Of a stretch of DNA of 64,000 nt, positions 48,089 through 58,299 are shown piece by piece. This stretch comes from Bubalus kerabau (taxonomy: Eukaryota > Chordata > Mammalia > Artiodactyla > Bovidae): the NCBI RefSeq assembly GCF_029407905.1, contig NC_073634.1, positions 27,417,501-27,481,500 of the forward strand, written 5' to 3'. The translations under genes were made by a program, and so were the position numbers. The notes under the pieces were generated by a model, which was not told the DNA's origin, made no database searches, and was given only the letters and a program-made list of their open reading frames with translations. The first letter of the stretch is position 1. Every line of letters begins with the position of its first letter.

Positions 48089-48130
48089 GGGGGCGGGGGC
48101 GGGGGCGGGGGCGGCTCCGGGCCTTATAAG
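48089..48130 (+). promoter_or_regulatory. PKDCC: PKDCC core promoter: GGGGGC array and TATA-like box
   Basis: Four consecutive GGGGGC hexamers (48089-48112) form overlapping Sp/KLF GC boxes, preceded by two GAGGCG units. CTTATAAG lies at 48123-48130. A start site about 25-30 bases downstream (near 48155) would give a leader of roughly 180 bases before the ATG at 48338. The start site is inferred; nothing here proves which base is used. Confidence 0.65.
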
Positions 48131-48169
48131 CGGCGGGGGCAGGGCGAGAGGGAGGCAAGTGTCAGGCCG

Positions 48170-48277
48170 ATGTGCCGCCCGCGAGGGGCCGGGGCCGGGG
48201 TCGGGGCCGCCGGGGCCATGCGCGTGGGCTGGGCAGGGGGCCGGCGGAGCGCAGAGCGGAGCCGCCTCGGAGCCTGA
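48170..48277 (+). other. Upstream ORF in the PKDCC 5' leader (35 codons)
   Basis: ATG at 48170 opens a 35-codon frame ending in TGA at 48275-48277, 60 bases before the PKDCC start and in a different frame. A second in-frame ATG at 48218 has G at -3; the first has a weaker context (C at -3). If transcription starts near the TATA-like box, both lie in the mRNA leader and would lower main-ORF initiation. The peptide is Arg/Gly/Ala-rich and resembles nothing known, so a regulatory role is more likely than a product. Confidence 0.5.
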
Positions 48278-48337
48278 GCCTCCCGGGGCCGCGGCCGGGG
48301 AGCCGCGCGGGGCCGGCCGGCCGGGGGGAGGGGAGCG

Positions 48338-48976
48338 ATGCGGCGCCGGCGGGCGGCGGTGGCCGCGGGTTTCTGCGCCTCCTTCCTGCTGGGCTCGGTC
48401 CTCAACGTGCTCTTCGCACCGGGCTCGGAGCCTCCACGGCCCGGTCAGTCCCCGGGGCCCTCACCAGCCCCGGGCCCGGGCCGTCGCGGGGGCCGCGGGG
48501 AGCTGGCCCGGCAGATTCGAGCGCGCTACGAGGAGGTGCAGCGCTATTCCCGCGGGGGCCCCGGGCCCGGGGCTGGCCGGCCGGAGCGGCGGCGCCTTAT
48601 GGACCTGGCTCCGGGCGGTCCGGGCCTGCAGCGTCCCCGGCCCCCGCGGGCCCGGCCCCTGCCCGACGGCGCTCCGGGCTGGCCCCCGGCTCCCGGCCCG
48701 GGCTCCCCTGGTCCGGGCCCGCGTCTGGGCTGCGCCGCGCTCCGCAACGTGTCCGGCGCTCAGTACTTGGGCTCGGGCTACACCAAGGCCGTGTACCGGG
48801 TCCGCCTGCCTGGCGGCGCGGCGGTGGCGCTCAAGGCGGTGGACTTCAGCGGCCACGATCTGGGCAGCTGCGTGCGCGAGTTCGGGGCGCGGAGGGGCTG
48901 CTATCGACTGGCGGCCCATAAGCTGCTCAAAGAGATGGTGCTGCTGGAGCGGCTGCGGCATCCCAACGTGCTGCAG
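48338..48976 (+). CDS. PKDCC: PKDCC coding exon 1
   Basis: This exon holds 213 complete codons (phase 0 exit) from ATG 48338 to the donor gtacga at 48977. The start has G at -3 and lies just upstream of the arginine run and hydrophobic segment expected at the N-terminus of this protein. It encodes the signal peptide/anchor, the Gly/Pro/Arg-rich segment and the kinase N-lobe: the glycine loop with [13 protein letters not shown]166 in VALK and the E199 helix, ending HPNVLQ. It is very GC-rich and lies inside the CpG island. The same frame stays open past the donor to 49360, which is the intron and not part of the normal protein. Confidence 0.96.
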
Positions 48977-51900
48977 GTACGAGGGTGCGGGTGCGGGGCT
49001 GAGGGTGCTGGCTGGACGTGCCCAGGTCCGGTCTCTCTGGCTAGAAGAGAACCCTTGTTTTTACACATAAAGAAGCGGAGCCCCAGTGACTGTGCCAGGT
49101 TAAACTGGGGGACAGAACCCGGTCCATGGCAGCTCCCCTCTACGCCACCCTGCTTCTCATTCCTGGGTGGCCGTCCGGAGAGACTCCCGGGTTCCTCAGC
49201 TTCCACACCAAAACAGATCAGGACAGAGGGTTCCAAAACTCGGGATGGGGATTGGAGTCTGTTTGGACTTAGGACCCTGCTTCTGGCTGGAGCTGGGGTG
49301 TTGAGCACCAGGGAAATGACCCCAAACCAAGACGCTGAACAGAGCTCATCCCTGAGCTAGGGGCACAGCTGCAGTGATCTGTTCACTTTCTTGATGGAAT
49401 CTGAACCCCACTTCTCTCAACTTCCAAACAGTGACTTATCTGACTTTGAAGGTGGGATGGCACAGCAAATGGGGTTGGAAGAGCTAGAAAAAGACCAGGT
49501 TTGATTCCCCAAGAATATCGGGTACCCCACCCAGAAGCCACTGGAAGAACTGGAGGGGATTGGATAGTAGGCCACAAAATGCATAGCCCTTCCTTGAGGA
49601 GACCCTGGGCCTCAAAGTAGGCTTTGGGGAACCTTTGGGGTCCTAGCTCAATGCTCAGGGGACAGGCTGAGGGCCTGAGGGTCTGAGAGTCACATTACCT
49701 GAGCAAATGTGGCCAAGAGACTGAAGGATTGAGAAGGCCAGATGCCCAGGTTCCTAGTAAATGGGACTCTGTCTCTCCCATTCACTGGGGAGCAGAGAGG
49801 AAAGATGAGACCCCACCTTGTCCCCTCCAGGCTAGACTGAGGGAGTGGGCGTCTCACAGTCCCAGCACTGCCCTAACACACCCACTTCCTCCTCTCCCCC
49901 AGCTCTCCTACGTCCTTGAGTCAGTCCTGGGATTAGACAAACTGTTCCCTTGGCACATGTCTGAGCAGACAGAGAGGGGAATCCCTGACTGCTCCTGGCC
50001 CAGTGAACACAGGGTGTGTGCAGGCTCCCCAGCTGAGGAACCATGCCCACACCTTCCACCTCCCAGCCCACTCACATGAATCTTTCTGCACCCGGGAGAA
50101 TTGAGCAAAAACCCAGGAGTCCCTCCCTTCTTTCCTCAGGAGTGAGATGGACCCCAGGTCTGGGCATCACAGAATAGTAGAGAGAAGTCAGAGAGCTATT
50201 GACATCACTGCTGGCACCCAGGCTACCCCAGCCCTGATTAGACACGTGTCGACTGGGTTCTGGGTTCTGAACTGGTTGCAGGTCAGGCAGAGCCAGCAGC
50301 TGTGGGTGGCTTGCCTGGTGGCATAGCTGACTCTGGAGCTGCAGGGAATGAGCAGCTGGTTACGTGGCTATTCTAACTGGGAGGATCTAGTTCTCTTCCC
50401 TTCCTGGGGGCTCCTGGGAACTTTTTGGAAACTGGGGTGTCAGTCAGATTCCGAGGCAGTGGGGAAGGTCTTGAGTATGTTAGCAGGATATTGAGTGTTA
50501 ATTGACTCAAGACCCCTCTCCCTTACGGCAGATTGGAGGTTTGCTGTGCTCTTCTGTCTCTTAAGGAACTCCTCCCGCCCTCTCTTACCCGACTCAGACT
50601 TCAACACGAGCATCAGCTAACCACCCCCTCGTATATCACAGAATGGTCCTCCACTTTAATGTCAGGCCCCCACCACAATGCTGGAGGTGTCAAAGAAAAA
50701 AATTATAACTGGTTTTCACTCAGTCCCTCTCTAGACCAAGACTGGGTTGGCTGTGTGACTCTTACAGGGTGGGATTGGGGTGAGTTGCCTTAAGACACAA
50801 GTGGGTGGGAGGGTCCCAGGTCCTTTCTGTCAGGGGAGAAGTGAAAAGCTACCCTTACTTACAGGGAGGTGGAGGAACCTTGGGGTGAATTTAGGGACGG
50901 CTTTGGTGGAGGGTCTCATCCCCAGACCCCCAGGCCAGTATCCCTCTGGCTTCTTAGCAGTGTCACTTCTGCCTCCAAAGAGGGTCTTCTACTTGGGGGT
51001 CTTCTTACTCAGGAGGCTTCCATTCAGGTGTGCAGGGAACTAGAAATAATGTTGTTTTAATACCTCTTAATCATTTAAAATTTCAAAATTGTTCGACTGT
51101 TTGCTGAACCAGGGAGGAGCCAGAGAGTGCTTCCCGCTCCCCGAGGCTCCCTCCCCCTCTCTGGCAGCCCCAGAGTTGGCGCCGTGGGTGTTCAAACAGC
51201 AAAGGCCCAGGACAGCTTGTCCCACTGGGCACTTCTCAGAGCTTGCTGTGGTCTCTGGGACTGCCCGGGCGGGATGTCTCCATCCATCTTCTGTGACCCC
51301 TCCCCAGCCCACCTCTGACACACACACAACACACGCACACACACTCCCTCACGTGATAGATGCCTCTATAGCCCAGGGTCAAAGGGCACAAGGGTCTCCC
51401 CTCCCCTGCACCTCTGTCGTTCTGGGGCCGCCAGCCTCAGCTGGGGCCCCAGGCCTGCCTGGGCCCTGATTCTGGCCCTGCCAGAGTATATTTCTTCTCC
51501 CAGAGGAACAAAAGATGCGACTGAAATGCTCAGCCTCTCGCTTCCTGGGGGGGTTAATGGTGTCTTTTTATTTTTTCCTGAGGGGTGTTGATTAATACCT
51601 CGTTAACAGCGCATTTAACGACCTCCGGGTGTTTAATAACCTTCAGAAGTTTCCCACAAAGGCTCAGACTCTGGGCAAGAAAATGAGAACCAGGCTCTAG
51701 GGCTGCTCCTTTTACCTCCCCCTACCGCTGCCCCCTTTGGGATCTGGGGCCTCCCTGGGCTGATGTGGGGTGGGGAGGGAAGAAGAGGAGGGGAGAAGAG
51801 GGCACCCGGGATTTCCCCCGATCCCCCAAGTCACCACCCTAGTGATCTGAGATGTGCCTTCCCTCATGCCGGCAGGACTGAGGTGGCTGGCTCCAGGGAT

Positions 51901-54900
51901 GGGGAGGCTAAAAGGTCCCTACTGGGATGGAAGGGAGAGTGTAGGGGCCGGGAGTGGAACCGAGAAGGGTGAAAGCTGCAGGGACATCTAGCCCAGGGGC
52001 TTGGCTCTGCTGGTATCCACCCCACCCCCACCCCATCTCCTCTCTTCCTACTCTGGCCCCAACAACTTGGCCTTTGTGTTCCTGCCCCACAGGGTGCTGG
52101 GTGTTTTGAGCACCGGCTGATCCCTTAGCTGATGTGCAGCGAGGTGGGAAAGGCGGGAACAAGCAGGGCTCTCCATGGATCCTGGTTTAGGTGTCGGTGA
52201 CAAAGTCAGGCTGTGTTTCCCAGAAGCCCCTGGCCAGCTGAGCTGTACAAAGCCCCTCCCCCAGATCCTATGGAGTGGAAAGGCCCTTGAGACCATGCCC
52301 TCAAAGAACAGTGACCTTCCCCAGGAACTCACTACTACCCCAGCTGATAATGGGTCATTCCCCCACCCCCACCAACTATGCAATGAACACCCAAGGGTAT
52401 GAGCCCTGGATTCTTTTTGTACTGATGCAACACTTGTTACAAATCTTCAGGAAGATTGCTTTCCCTACAGAAAAACCAGAGCAAAGGAAAAATGAAGGTG
52501 CCTGTAAGTGGAAATGATGAAGCAAAGACAAGCATTAGAACAGGGGAGGAGGTACAATAACCATTTGTTGGTTTGCCAGTTAGCAAATGGTACTCTTGGA
52601 AAGAACAAGGTTGTGGAATCAGAGTGACATATATTTAAATCCTAGCTCCTGCATTTCTTAACTGTGTGACTTTGTGGCGTTAATTTAACCTCTCTGAGTT
52701 GGTTTCCTCACATGGGAATTGGAGATACTAATAGTACCAACTATGCCCTTTTAGGTTATTCTAAGAATTGAGTTATGCATGTAAAACATTTAGCACAGTG
52801 CCTGGCACATGGTTATCACATGGTGCTCAGACCTGCCCATTTACCTGAGTGGCCAGAGGTAAGGGGCTGCTAGAACAGTGGGCTAGAGCACAGGCTTCCC
52901 AGGCAGAGTGGCTATTCTCTTCTGGCCTGAGCTGAAGCAGAGACCTAGGGATGGGAGGGTGGGGGCATCTGACAACCCAGCTGTTCCTCGTTCCTGTCCC
53001 CACCCTGTGACCCCATGACCCGACTGGGCCTCTTTCAGCTCTATGGCTACTGCTACCAGGACAGTGAGGACATCCCAGACACCCTGACCACCATCACGGA
53101 GCTGGGCGCCCCTGTGGAGATGATCCAGCTGCTGCAGACTTCTTGGGAGGATCGCTTCCGAGTGAGCAGGGAGGAGGGCCAGTTGGCCTTGGGCTCCTGG
53201 CTGGGATGGTTCTCCCTTAGAAGGTCAGCCCTCCAGAGCAGCTTGGACTCCTCCTTAGTTGAGGGAGGGAAGGAGGGAGGATGCTGCGAAGTTGACTCAG
53301 CCATCAGCCAAAGGGTTAAAAAAAAAAAAACCAAGGCAGAGAGGATCCTGGTTTTGTACTCCTGTTTCACACACACACACATACCCCCTCAGCCTGGCTG
53401 CAGGAGGGCCAGTGTCCTAGGCCTAGAAAGATCTTAAGGTCATCCTGGCCTGCCCTCTATTTGCATGCACTAGACAGAACCCACACTGAGATGAAACTTC
53501 AGAGAGGAGTCCCCAAATTTCCCTTGCCCATTTCCCCACTTTCTCCATGTTACCCTCAGGGTCGGGCCAGCCATGGGATCGTAGAAAATCACTGGTTTGC
53601 TCCGTAAGGTTCCAGGCCTCAGCCCTTAGTGAACACTCGAGCCTTTAAGAGAAAGGCAAACTCCCCCCACCCCCACACACACACAGCTCAGTCCAGAGCC
53701 TCAAAGGAGGGCACCCTGGAGTCCCCAGGCTCCCCTCCCTGGAGGAAAGCAGTGAGCAGTCCGGTGTCTGCCCCTCAGATCTGCCTGAGCCTGGGCCGGC
53801 TTCTCCACCACCTGGCCCACTCCCCGCTGGGCTCGGTCACTCTGCTGGACTTCCGCCCCCGACAGTTTGTGCTGGTGGACGGGGAGCTGAAGGTGACAGA
53901 TCTGGATGACGCCCGTGTGGAGGAGACGCCGTGCACAGGCAACGCTGACTGCATACTCGAGTTCCCAGCCAGGAACTTCACCCTGCCTTGCTCTGCCCAG
54001 GGCTGGTGCGAGGCCATGAATGAGAAACGCAACCTCTACAATGCCTACAGGTGACCTCCACCCCCACTCAGGAGGACCAGCGAGAGGCCCCAGGGGGCAC
54101 GGCAGGGAGGGGAGCTCACACGGGGTCCAAGAGACCAGCCAAGGCCGGAGACTCTGCCATGACCAATGGAGTGGCAGGGGCGGAGAAAGGCTCCCCTGCA
54201 TCCAGAAGGGAACAGGCAGGCTCCTGACCATGAAGCTAAAAATAGTCAGCTCCAAGGAGAATCCGGGTTAGGGGGTGGCAGCTGGAGGCTTCTTAAAATA
54301 GCATCAGACTCAGCCTAGGGCTGGTGGGAGGGCCCTGCCCCTTCCTCCCCAGGCCCTTCACTAGTGGAAGCTCCTCATAGAGCCAAGCCATGGAAGTTGG
54401 TCTGACACAGGTCAACCTGGGGGATAATGTGGGGCTGAGGGGTGGACAAGTTCCCAGGATGGATGGGGAAAACACACCTCAGACTTCAATTTGGTGTGAA
54501 GTTACTTGTGGCCTTAGCATCTGCTCAGACCCCAACAGGGCACATGCTGAATTGACTCCTTAGTCTGAATCGACTCCTAGGCATCCTCTGGTGCTGTATG
54601 GGTGAAATGGTTAGCCCAAGGGATCAGGCTCCCTAGCGAGATTGGGGTTCTGTCCCAAGTTGGGGTAGAGGAAGGCTATGTCCCCACAGGCTGGACCTTG
54701 AGCCCCTGATTTCTCTCGGCCCCAGGTTTTTCTTCACATACCTCCTGCCCCATAGTGCCCCGCCTTCACTCCGGCCCCTGCTGGACAGCATCGTCAACGC
54801 CACAGGTGAGCACTGCCTCCCATCACCTTTTCCCCCGCATTTCCAGCAAGCGTGGGAACAAGAATGGCCCAGGATGGCACACAGTCCAGAAACATCACTT

Positions 54901-57482
54901 CCCAAAGTAGATTCTGTGGCAAACCCCCGCCCCAGTCCTCCGGTCATCAGGGCCCAGGCTCCAGAGTTGGGGTGGGTGGGGGTGGGGAGGGAGATGTAGG
55001 AGCCCAGGCGCCCTCTTAGAGCCACACTGCACTCTGCAGGAGAGCTTGCCTGGGGGGTGGACGAGACCCTGGCCCAGCTGGAGAAGGTGCTGCACCTGTA
55101 CCGGAGCGGGCAGTATCTGCAGAACTCCACTGCGGGCAGCCAAGCCGGTGAGTGGCCCCTGTAGGGATTCAGGGGCAGGGAAGGTGGGGAGCAGTTCGAG
55201 GAGAGTGATCCCCCTAGTTGGGGAAGTGGCTCAACCTCCCTTTGAGACTCACTTGGAGTGATGCAGAGAGACTGCTTGGCCTTCACTCAGAGATCTTCCC
55301 TTTGACTGAGCTAGAACAACTATGTATGTGTGTGTTAGTCGCTCAGTCGTATCCGACTGCTTGCAACCCTGTGGACTGTAGCTCTCCAGGCTCCTCTGTC
55401 CATATGATTCTCCAGACATGAATCCTGGAGTGAGTTGCCATTTCCTTCTCCAGGGGATCCTCCCAACCCAGGGATCAAACCTTGGTCTTCGGCATTGCAG
55501 GCAGATTCTTTACCATCTGAGCCACCAGGGAAGCCCGGGAATAACTATAATTCTGCCTTGAACCAGGGATTGGGCTCTGACACCCCTTCTCTGGGTGGCT
55601 GCAAAGCTCCTTCTGTATTGTGTGTACTTTCAGCAAGGTATTTACACCTTGAGCCTCACTTTCCTCATCTGTGAATTGGGTTCAGTATTACCTGCCTCAC
55701 AAAATTCTTCCGGGGAGTAAATGATAGGTGAAATGTGTGAAAGCAGTTAACTCATTTCCTCTTACACAGCTGGAACACAGTCTGTTTACACTTCTCTCTC
55801 CTTCCTCACCCTTCTGGGGCTAGGAGGACGGCTGGAGGTGGAGAGGGCTCCACCTGATACCAGTTAAGGAGCCCCAGAGCAGGGAGAGAATTCCAGTCAT
55901 GACTTGTAGGCTGCGTGGTCCCTCCGCTGAGGCCCTGGGGTTTAGCATGGTTGGCAGGGGGCGAGGGATGGGCAGCATCCGTATTCAAGGAGCTCTGGCC
56001 AGTGTTAGGGGTGGGGGAGCCCTCGTTAGCCCTGTAAATAAAGTTTAACGAGGTGAACAATGGCTGACTCTGTCCCTGAGGACGCCGTTTATGGGGCTAT
56101 AAATCACAGCCTGCCCTGGACTTTGGTCTAGTCCCTGTAGAAGAAGGAGGCAGGAAGGCGGGGTGGCCAAGGCCCAGGGCTTCTGCATTATCAGTCCGAA
56201 GCTGGGGCTCCCCAGGCAGCAGGAAAGACTCTGATGAACAGGAGGCCTGCAGTGAAGCAGCTTCCGGATTGAGAAGTTTTCAGAGCCTCTGGGGGCTCTT
56301 TCTGTGAAATGGGAAGATTTCATATTCTTCCGCCAGCCTCTGCCCCAAACACTCAAGTTGTGGATTCCCAAATGGTAATCCTTTGTGTTTTACATTCATC
56401 TGCATGCCTCTGAACTTCAAAAACTCATGACTGACCCCCGCTACCCAGGAAGCTGGCCTAGCCTCTCTCCCCAAGGCCAGAAGGAAGTGGGACCAAGGGC
56501 AGCCGGAAGCTCTTGCTCCTCAAAGTGTGGTCTGCAGACCAGCAGTTCCGGAAGCTGGTTGGAAATGCCAGTTCCCTGGCCCCACCCCAGACCTTCAGAA
56601 TCAGAACCTGCATTTTAACAAGATTCCTGAAGATTCACATGCACACTGAAGTTTGGGAAGCCCAGCTTTAAATGTCTAAAATGTTCTAAGCTCAGCAACC
56701 AGCGTGGTCAACCAGTATCTCTGTGTGTGTGCATTCGTCCCACACATGTGCCCACCATCACATGCAGTCTAAATCACTTGTGTGCCCTTAGATTTGGGAG
56801 ATGTGTATCTCCCAAAAGGTAACCTGAGCTTTGCCTTTCCTGAATGGTCATCCCAGTTCCACCGTGGTAGCTGCCTGCATCTCCATGCTAGGAAGACTGG
56901 GCTGGGTTTTAGACTACCTCCAAGAAATGGGTCTCCTAGCCCTTTAAGGCAAGTGGTCCCAGCCCTTACCCCTGGCCACACAGAGTTCTCACTTGAGCTC
57001 CATCTCCAACCCACAGAGTACCAGCGCCTCCCCGACAGTACTATCCCCCAGGAGGACTACCGATGCTGGCCATCCTACCACCATGGAGGCTGCCTCCTTT
57101 CCGTGTTCAACCTGGCTGAGGCCGTGGACATCTGTGAGAACCATGCCCAGTGCCAGGCCTTTGTGGTCACCAACCAGACCACCTGGACAGGTGAGCTGGG
57201 GGAAAGGACATCCAGAGGGATGTGACCAGACCCCAGAAGAGACTGACGGGTAGTGGTGGCCCCCCATCAGAAGCCAGAAACAATAAGAAGACAAGGAGGC
57301 TGAGGGGATGAGATGAGTGTCCTTGTGTTAGAGAGAGTGGCCCTGCCTCCAGAGAGAGAAGCATCCAGTCCTGTTACCTCTCACTTCTGCCTCCAGGTCG
57401 GCAACTGGTCTTTTTCAAGACAGGATGGAGCCACGTGGTCCCTGATCCCAGCAAGACCACATATGTGAGGGCCTCTGGCTGA
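48338..57482 (+). CDS. PKDCC: PKDCC / VLK, secreted protein tyrosine kinase (seven-exon CDS, whole span)
   Basis: The CDS joins 48338-48976, 53039-53161, 53779-54050, 54726-54805, 55040-55147, 57017-57190 and 57397-57482. All introns are GT-AG and the frame is 493 codons plus TGA. Residues 6-26 form a hydrophobic signal peptide or anchor, and residues 30-130 are a Gly/Pro/Arg-rich stretch. The divergent kinase domain starts near residue 138, with a glycine-rich loop at 144-155, the VALK lysine K166 and a likely alpha-C glutamate E199. Canonical HRD and DFG are absent; LLDFRPRQF (about 276-284) and DLDD (295-298) occupy those places. N-glycosylation sequons at N137, N320, N369, N400 and N460 fit a secretory enzyme. 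The C-terminus carries a cysteine cluster. Known of the family: VLK phosphorylates tyrosines on secreted and ER/Golgi proteins, and loss impairs limb, palate and lung development. The match is by recognition of the family sequence; identity is near certain. Confidence 0.97.
51550..51645. promoter_or_regulatory. Candidate intronic enhancer with GTTAAT/GTTAAC-like cluster
   Basis: Within 90 bases lie GTTAAT (51553), GTTGATTAATACC (51587-51599), GTTAAC (51602-51607), TTTAAC (51614-51619) and GTTTAATAAC (51631-51640). These resemble HNF1/homeodomain half-sites. The patch is AT-rich inside a GC-rich intron and free of recognised repeats. Function and conservation are inferred. Confidence 0.4.
52605..52815 (+). 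mobile_element. MIR SINE in PKDCC intron 1
   Basis: 'gtggaatcagagtgacat', 'taaatcctagctcctgcat', 'cctctctgagttggtttcctcac' and 'tagcacagtgcctggcaca' follow plus-strand MIR order. Confidence 0.85.
53039..53161 (+). CDS. PKDCC: PKDCC coding exon 2
   Basis: This 123-nt exon gives 41 codons, phase 0 at both ends. The acceptor is a pyrimidine tract ending ctctttcag and the donor is gtgagc at 53162. It encodes [13 protein letters not shown] through SWEDRFR, the part of the kinase that follows the HPNVLQ segment of exon 1 (inter-lobe region). Confidence 0.95.
53779..54050 (+). CDS. PKDCC: PKDCC coding exon 3 (catalytic core)
   Basis: This 272-nt exon gives 90 codons plus two bases (phase 2 exit), from acceptor cccctcag to donor gtgacc at 54051. 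It encodes residues 255-344 and the first two bases of R345. It carries the catalytic-loop equivalent ([14 protein letters not shown]) and the metal-binding DLDD that replaces DFG. It also holds cysteines in [10 protein letters not shown] and [10 protein letters not shown] and sequon N320 (NFT). The antisense frame is also open here, but the sense protein is clearly the real one. Confidence 0.95.
54726..54805 (+). CDS. PKDCC: PKDCC coding exon 4
   Basis: This 80-nt exon completes R345, encodes [14 protein letters not shown] through IVNAT, and leaves one base of G372 (phase 1 exit). The acceptor ends ggccccag and the donor is gtgagc at 54806. It lies in the helical C-lobe and contains sequon N369. 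Confidence 0.94.
55040..55147 (+). CDS. PKDCC: PKDCC coding exon 5
   Basis: This 108-nt exon completes G372, encodes [13 protein letters not shown] through NSTAGSQA (35 codons) and leaves one base of E408. The acceptor is ctctgcag and the donor gtgagt at 55148. It contains sequon N400. The end of the exon (AGSQA) seems to be the least conserved part of the C-lobe compared with the human protein as I remember it. Confidence 0.94.
55330..55537 (-). mobile_element. Bov-tA SINE in PKDCC intron 5
   Basis: BovA monomer ('gtcgctcagtcgtatccgac') plus complement of a tRNA-like head ('gatcaaaccttggtcttcgg', 'ctgagccaccagggaagccc'). Confidence 0.95.
55640..55765 (+). mobile_element. MIR fragment in PKDCC intron 5
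   Basis: 'gagcctcactttcctcatctgtgaattgggttcagta' and 'ctcacaaaattcttccgggg' match the MIR centre. Confidence 0.65.
56511..56668 (-). mobile_element. hAT-Charlie MER5-like element in PKDCC intron 5
   Basis: 'tcctcaaagtgtggtctgcagaccagcag', 'gccccaccccagacc', 'gaatcagaacctgcattttaacaag' and the end 'agtttgggaag' follow MER5A order on the minus strand. Confidence 0.85.
57017..57190 (+). CDS. PKDCC: PKDCC coding exon 6 (cysteine cluster)
   Basis: This 174-nt exon completes E408 and encodes [15 protein letters not shown] through TNQTTWT, leaving one base of G466. The acceptor is ccaacccacag and the donor gtgagc at 57191. Four cysteines (YRCW, GGCL, DICE, AQCQ) are spaced as in a small disulphide-stabilised module, and sequon N460 follows. 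That supports an extracellular or luminal C-terminus. Confidence 0.95.
57397..57482 (+). CDS. PKDCC: PKDCC coding exon 7 with stop
   Basis: This last coding exon completes G466 and encodes the final 27 residues, [10 protein letters not shown] through [11 protein letters not shown] is at 57480-57482. The acceptor is cttctgcctccag. The 3' UTR follows without another visible intron. Confidence 0.95.
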
Positions 57483-58295
57483 GCCATCTGAGGTTCCGTT
57501 GATCATCCCCGCCAGCTGGGCTTGCCCGTGACTTGCCCTAGCAGCACTGCATGTCACATGGGCACCCCTGCAGACCAAGCTGACAGCCCAGACAGACCGA
57601 GGTGACCAGGACAACGTGCAATAATGCCAAATGTTAAAAATGTGACTTTACCAGTCTAGGTCTGAGACTGCTGGCTCCAGAGCCAGGAATCAGGGGGGAG
57701 GGAGCTGACTGCCCCTCTCACCATCTCGGCTGCCAGTAGGGCTCAGGCTGGTCTCCCCATTGGGGGCTCTGCCCCTCGATGGGGACAGTTCCATGGGCAG
57801 CCCCATCACTGTGTTTATAGTGTGAGAATGTAGCCAGAGCCCCTGCTGCTGGTGCTGCTGCATGTGCCATGGCCCAGCAGGGGCTGCGAGGGGACAATCG
57901 GTCATGGAGCACGTTCTCTTAGCCAAGCTCCTGAGCGGAGACTTGAAGGGATGCTCCAAGATGTGGGCGATTCTGTACCCCAGGGCGGCTGCCTCTGGGA
58001 ACCCAACAGGGGGCGCCTGCCAGCCAGCCCAAGGGCACAGGCAGGAGCACACAAGGTATGAGCCAAGTCGTGGGTTGAGGAGCAGGTAGCAGTTTGAGCC
58101 AGGACCTGGGGTGGGGGTGGGGCCGGGGCCTTTCTGCCTCATTTGCTTTCAGTGAAAGCCTCAAAGCAGCCAAAACCAGCCTCTCCCCCCTCCTGGAGTT
58201 TGTGTATCCAGAAGCTTTTGTACTTCTTGTTCATTAAAATGTTTATTTTTGTAAAAAAAAATAAAATCAATTAATAAAATGACATTTCACAGCAA
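57483..58295 (+). other. PKDCC: PKDCC 3' UTR
   Basis: About 0.8 kb of non-coding sequence runs from the TGA to the polyadenylation signals, with no recognised repeat and no intron signal. The end point is inferred from AATAAA positions and a GT-rich stretch after 58338. Confidence 0.7.
58233..58278 (+). terminator. PKDCC: PKDCC polyadenylation signals
   Basis: ATTAAA at 58233-58238, AATAAA at 58260-58265 and AATAAA at 58273-58278 lie within 46 bases. They are followed by a GT-rich stretch at about 58338-58370, as expected of a downstream element. Cleavage is most likely 10-25 bases after the last hexamer. Confidence 0.75.
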
Positions 58296-58299
58296 GGAC

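Larger units (their letters stand above)
47560..48990. promoter_or_regulatory. PKDCC: CpG island over the PKDCC promoter and exon 1
   Basis: Base composition changes sharply to G+C with dense CG dinucleotides near 47530-47560 and stays so to just past the exon 1 donor. Such islands mark promoters of developmental genes and may be Polycomb-controlled in non-expressing tissue. That last point is general knowledge and not visible here. Confidence 0.9.
48977..53038 (+). other. PKDCC: PKDCC intron 1 (4.06 kb)
   Basis: The largest intron is nearly free of young repeats. It contains a short CA repeat near 51318-51346, a MIR at about 52605-52815 and a motif-dense AT-rich patch at 51550-51645. I see no coding exon in it. 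Confidence 0.85.
53162..57396 (+). other. PKDCC: PKDCC introns 2-6
   Basis: The introns are 617, 675, 234, 1869 and 206 bases, with phases 0, 2, 1, 1 and 1. Intron 2 has two short CA/ACAC tracts and an A12 run. Intron 5 holds a Bov-tA SINE, a MIR-like piece and a MER5-like hAT fragment. The others hold nothing recognisable. Confidence 0.9.

Noticed and set aside
47775..49070. 431-codon open frame over the PKDCC promoter and exon 1
   Set aside because: It is in a different frame from the real exon, begins upstream of the promoter, and is kept open by extreme G+C. The overlapping frame matches PKDCC.
53015..53437. Single long frame over exon 2
   Set aside because: Only 53039-53161 is exon. 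The rest runs through the donor into intron and a poly-A run.
53701..54255. 184-codon antisense frame across exon 3
   Set aside because: Mirror of the GC-rich coding exon; the sense strand is the known kinase.
54633..55286. 217-codon antisense frame across exons 4 and 5
   Set aside because: It spans sense introns and exons without its own splice or promoter signals.
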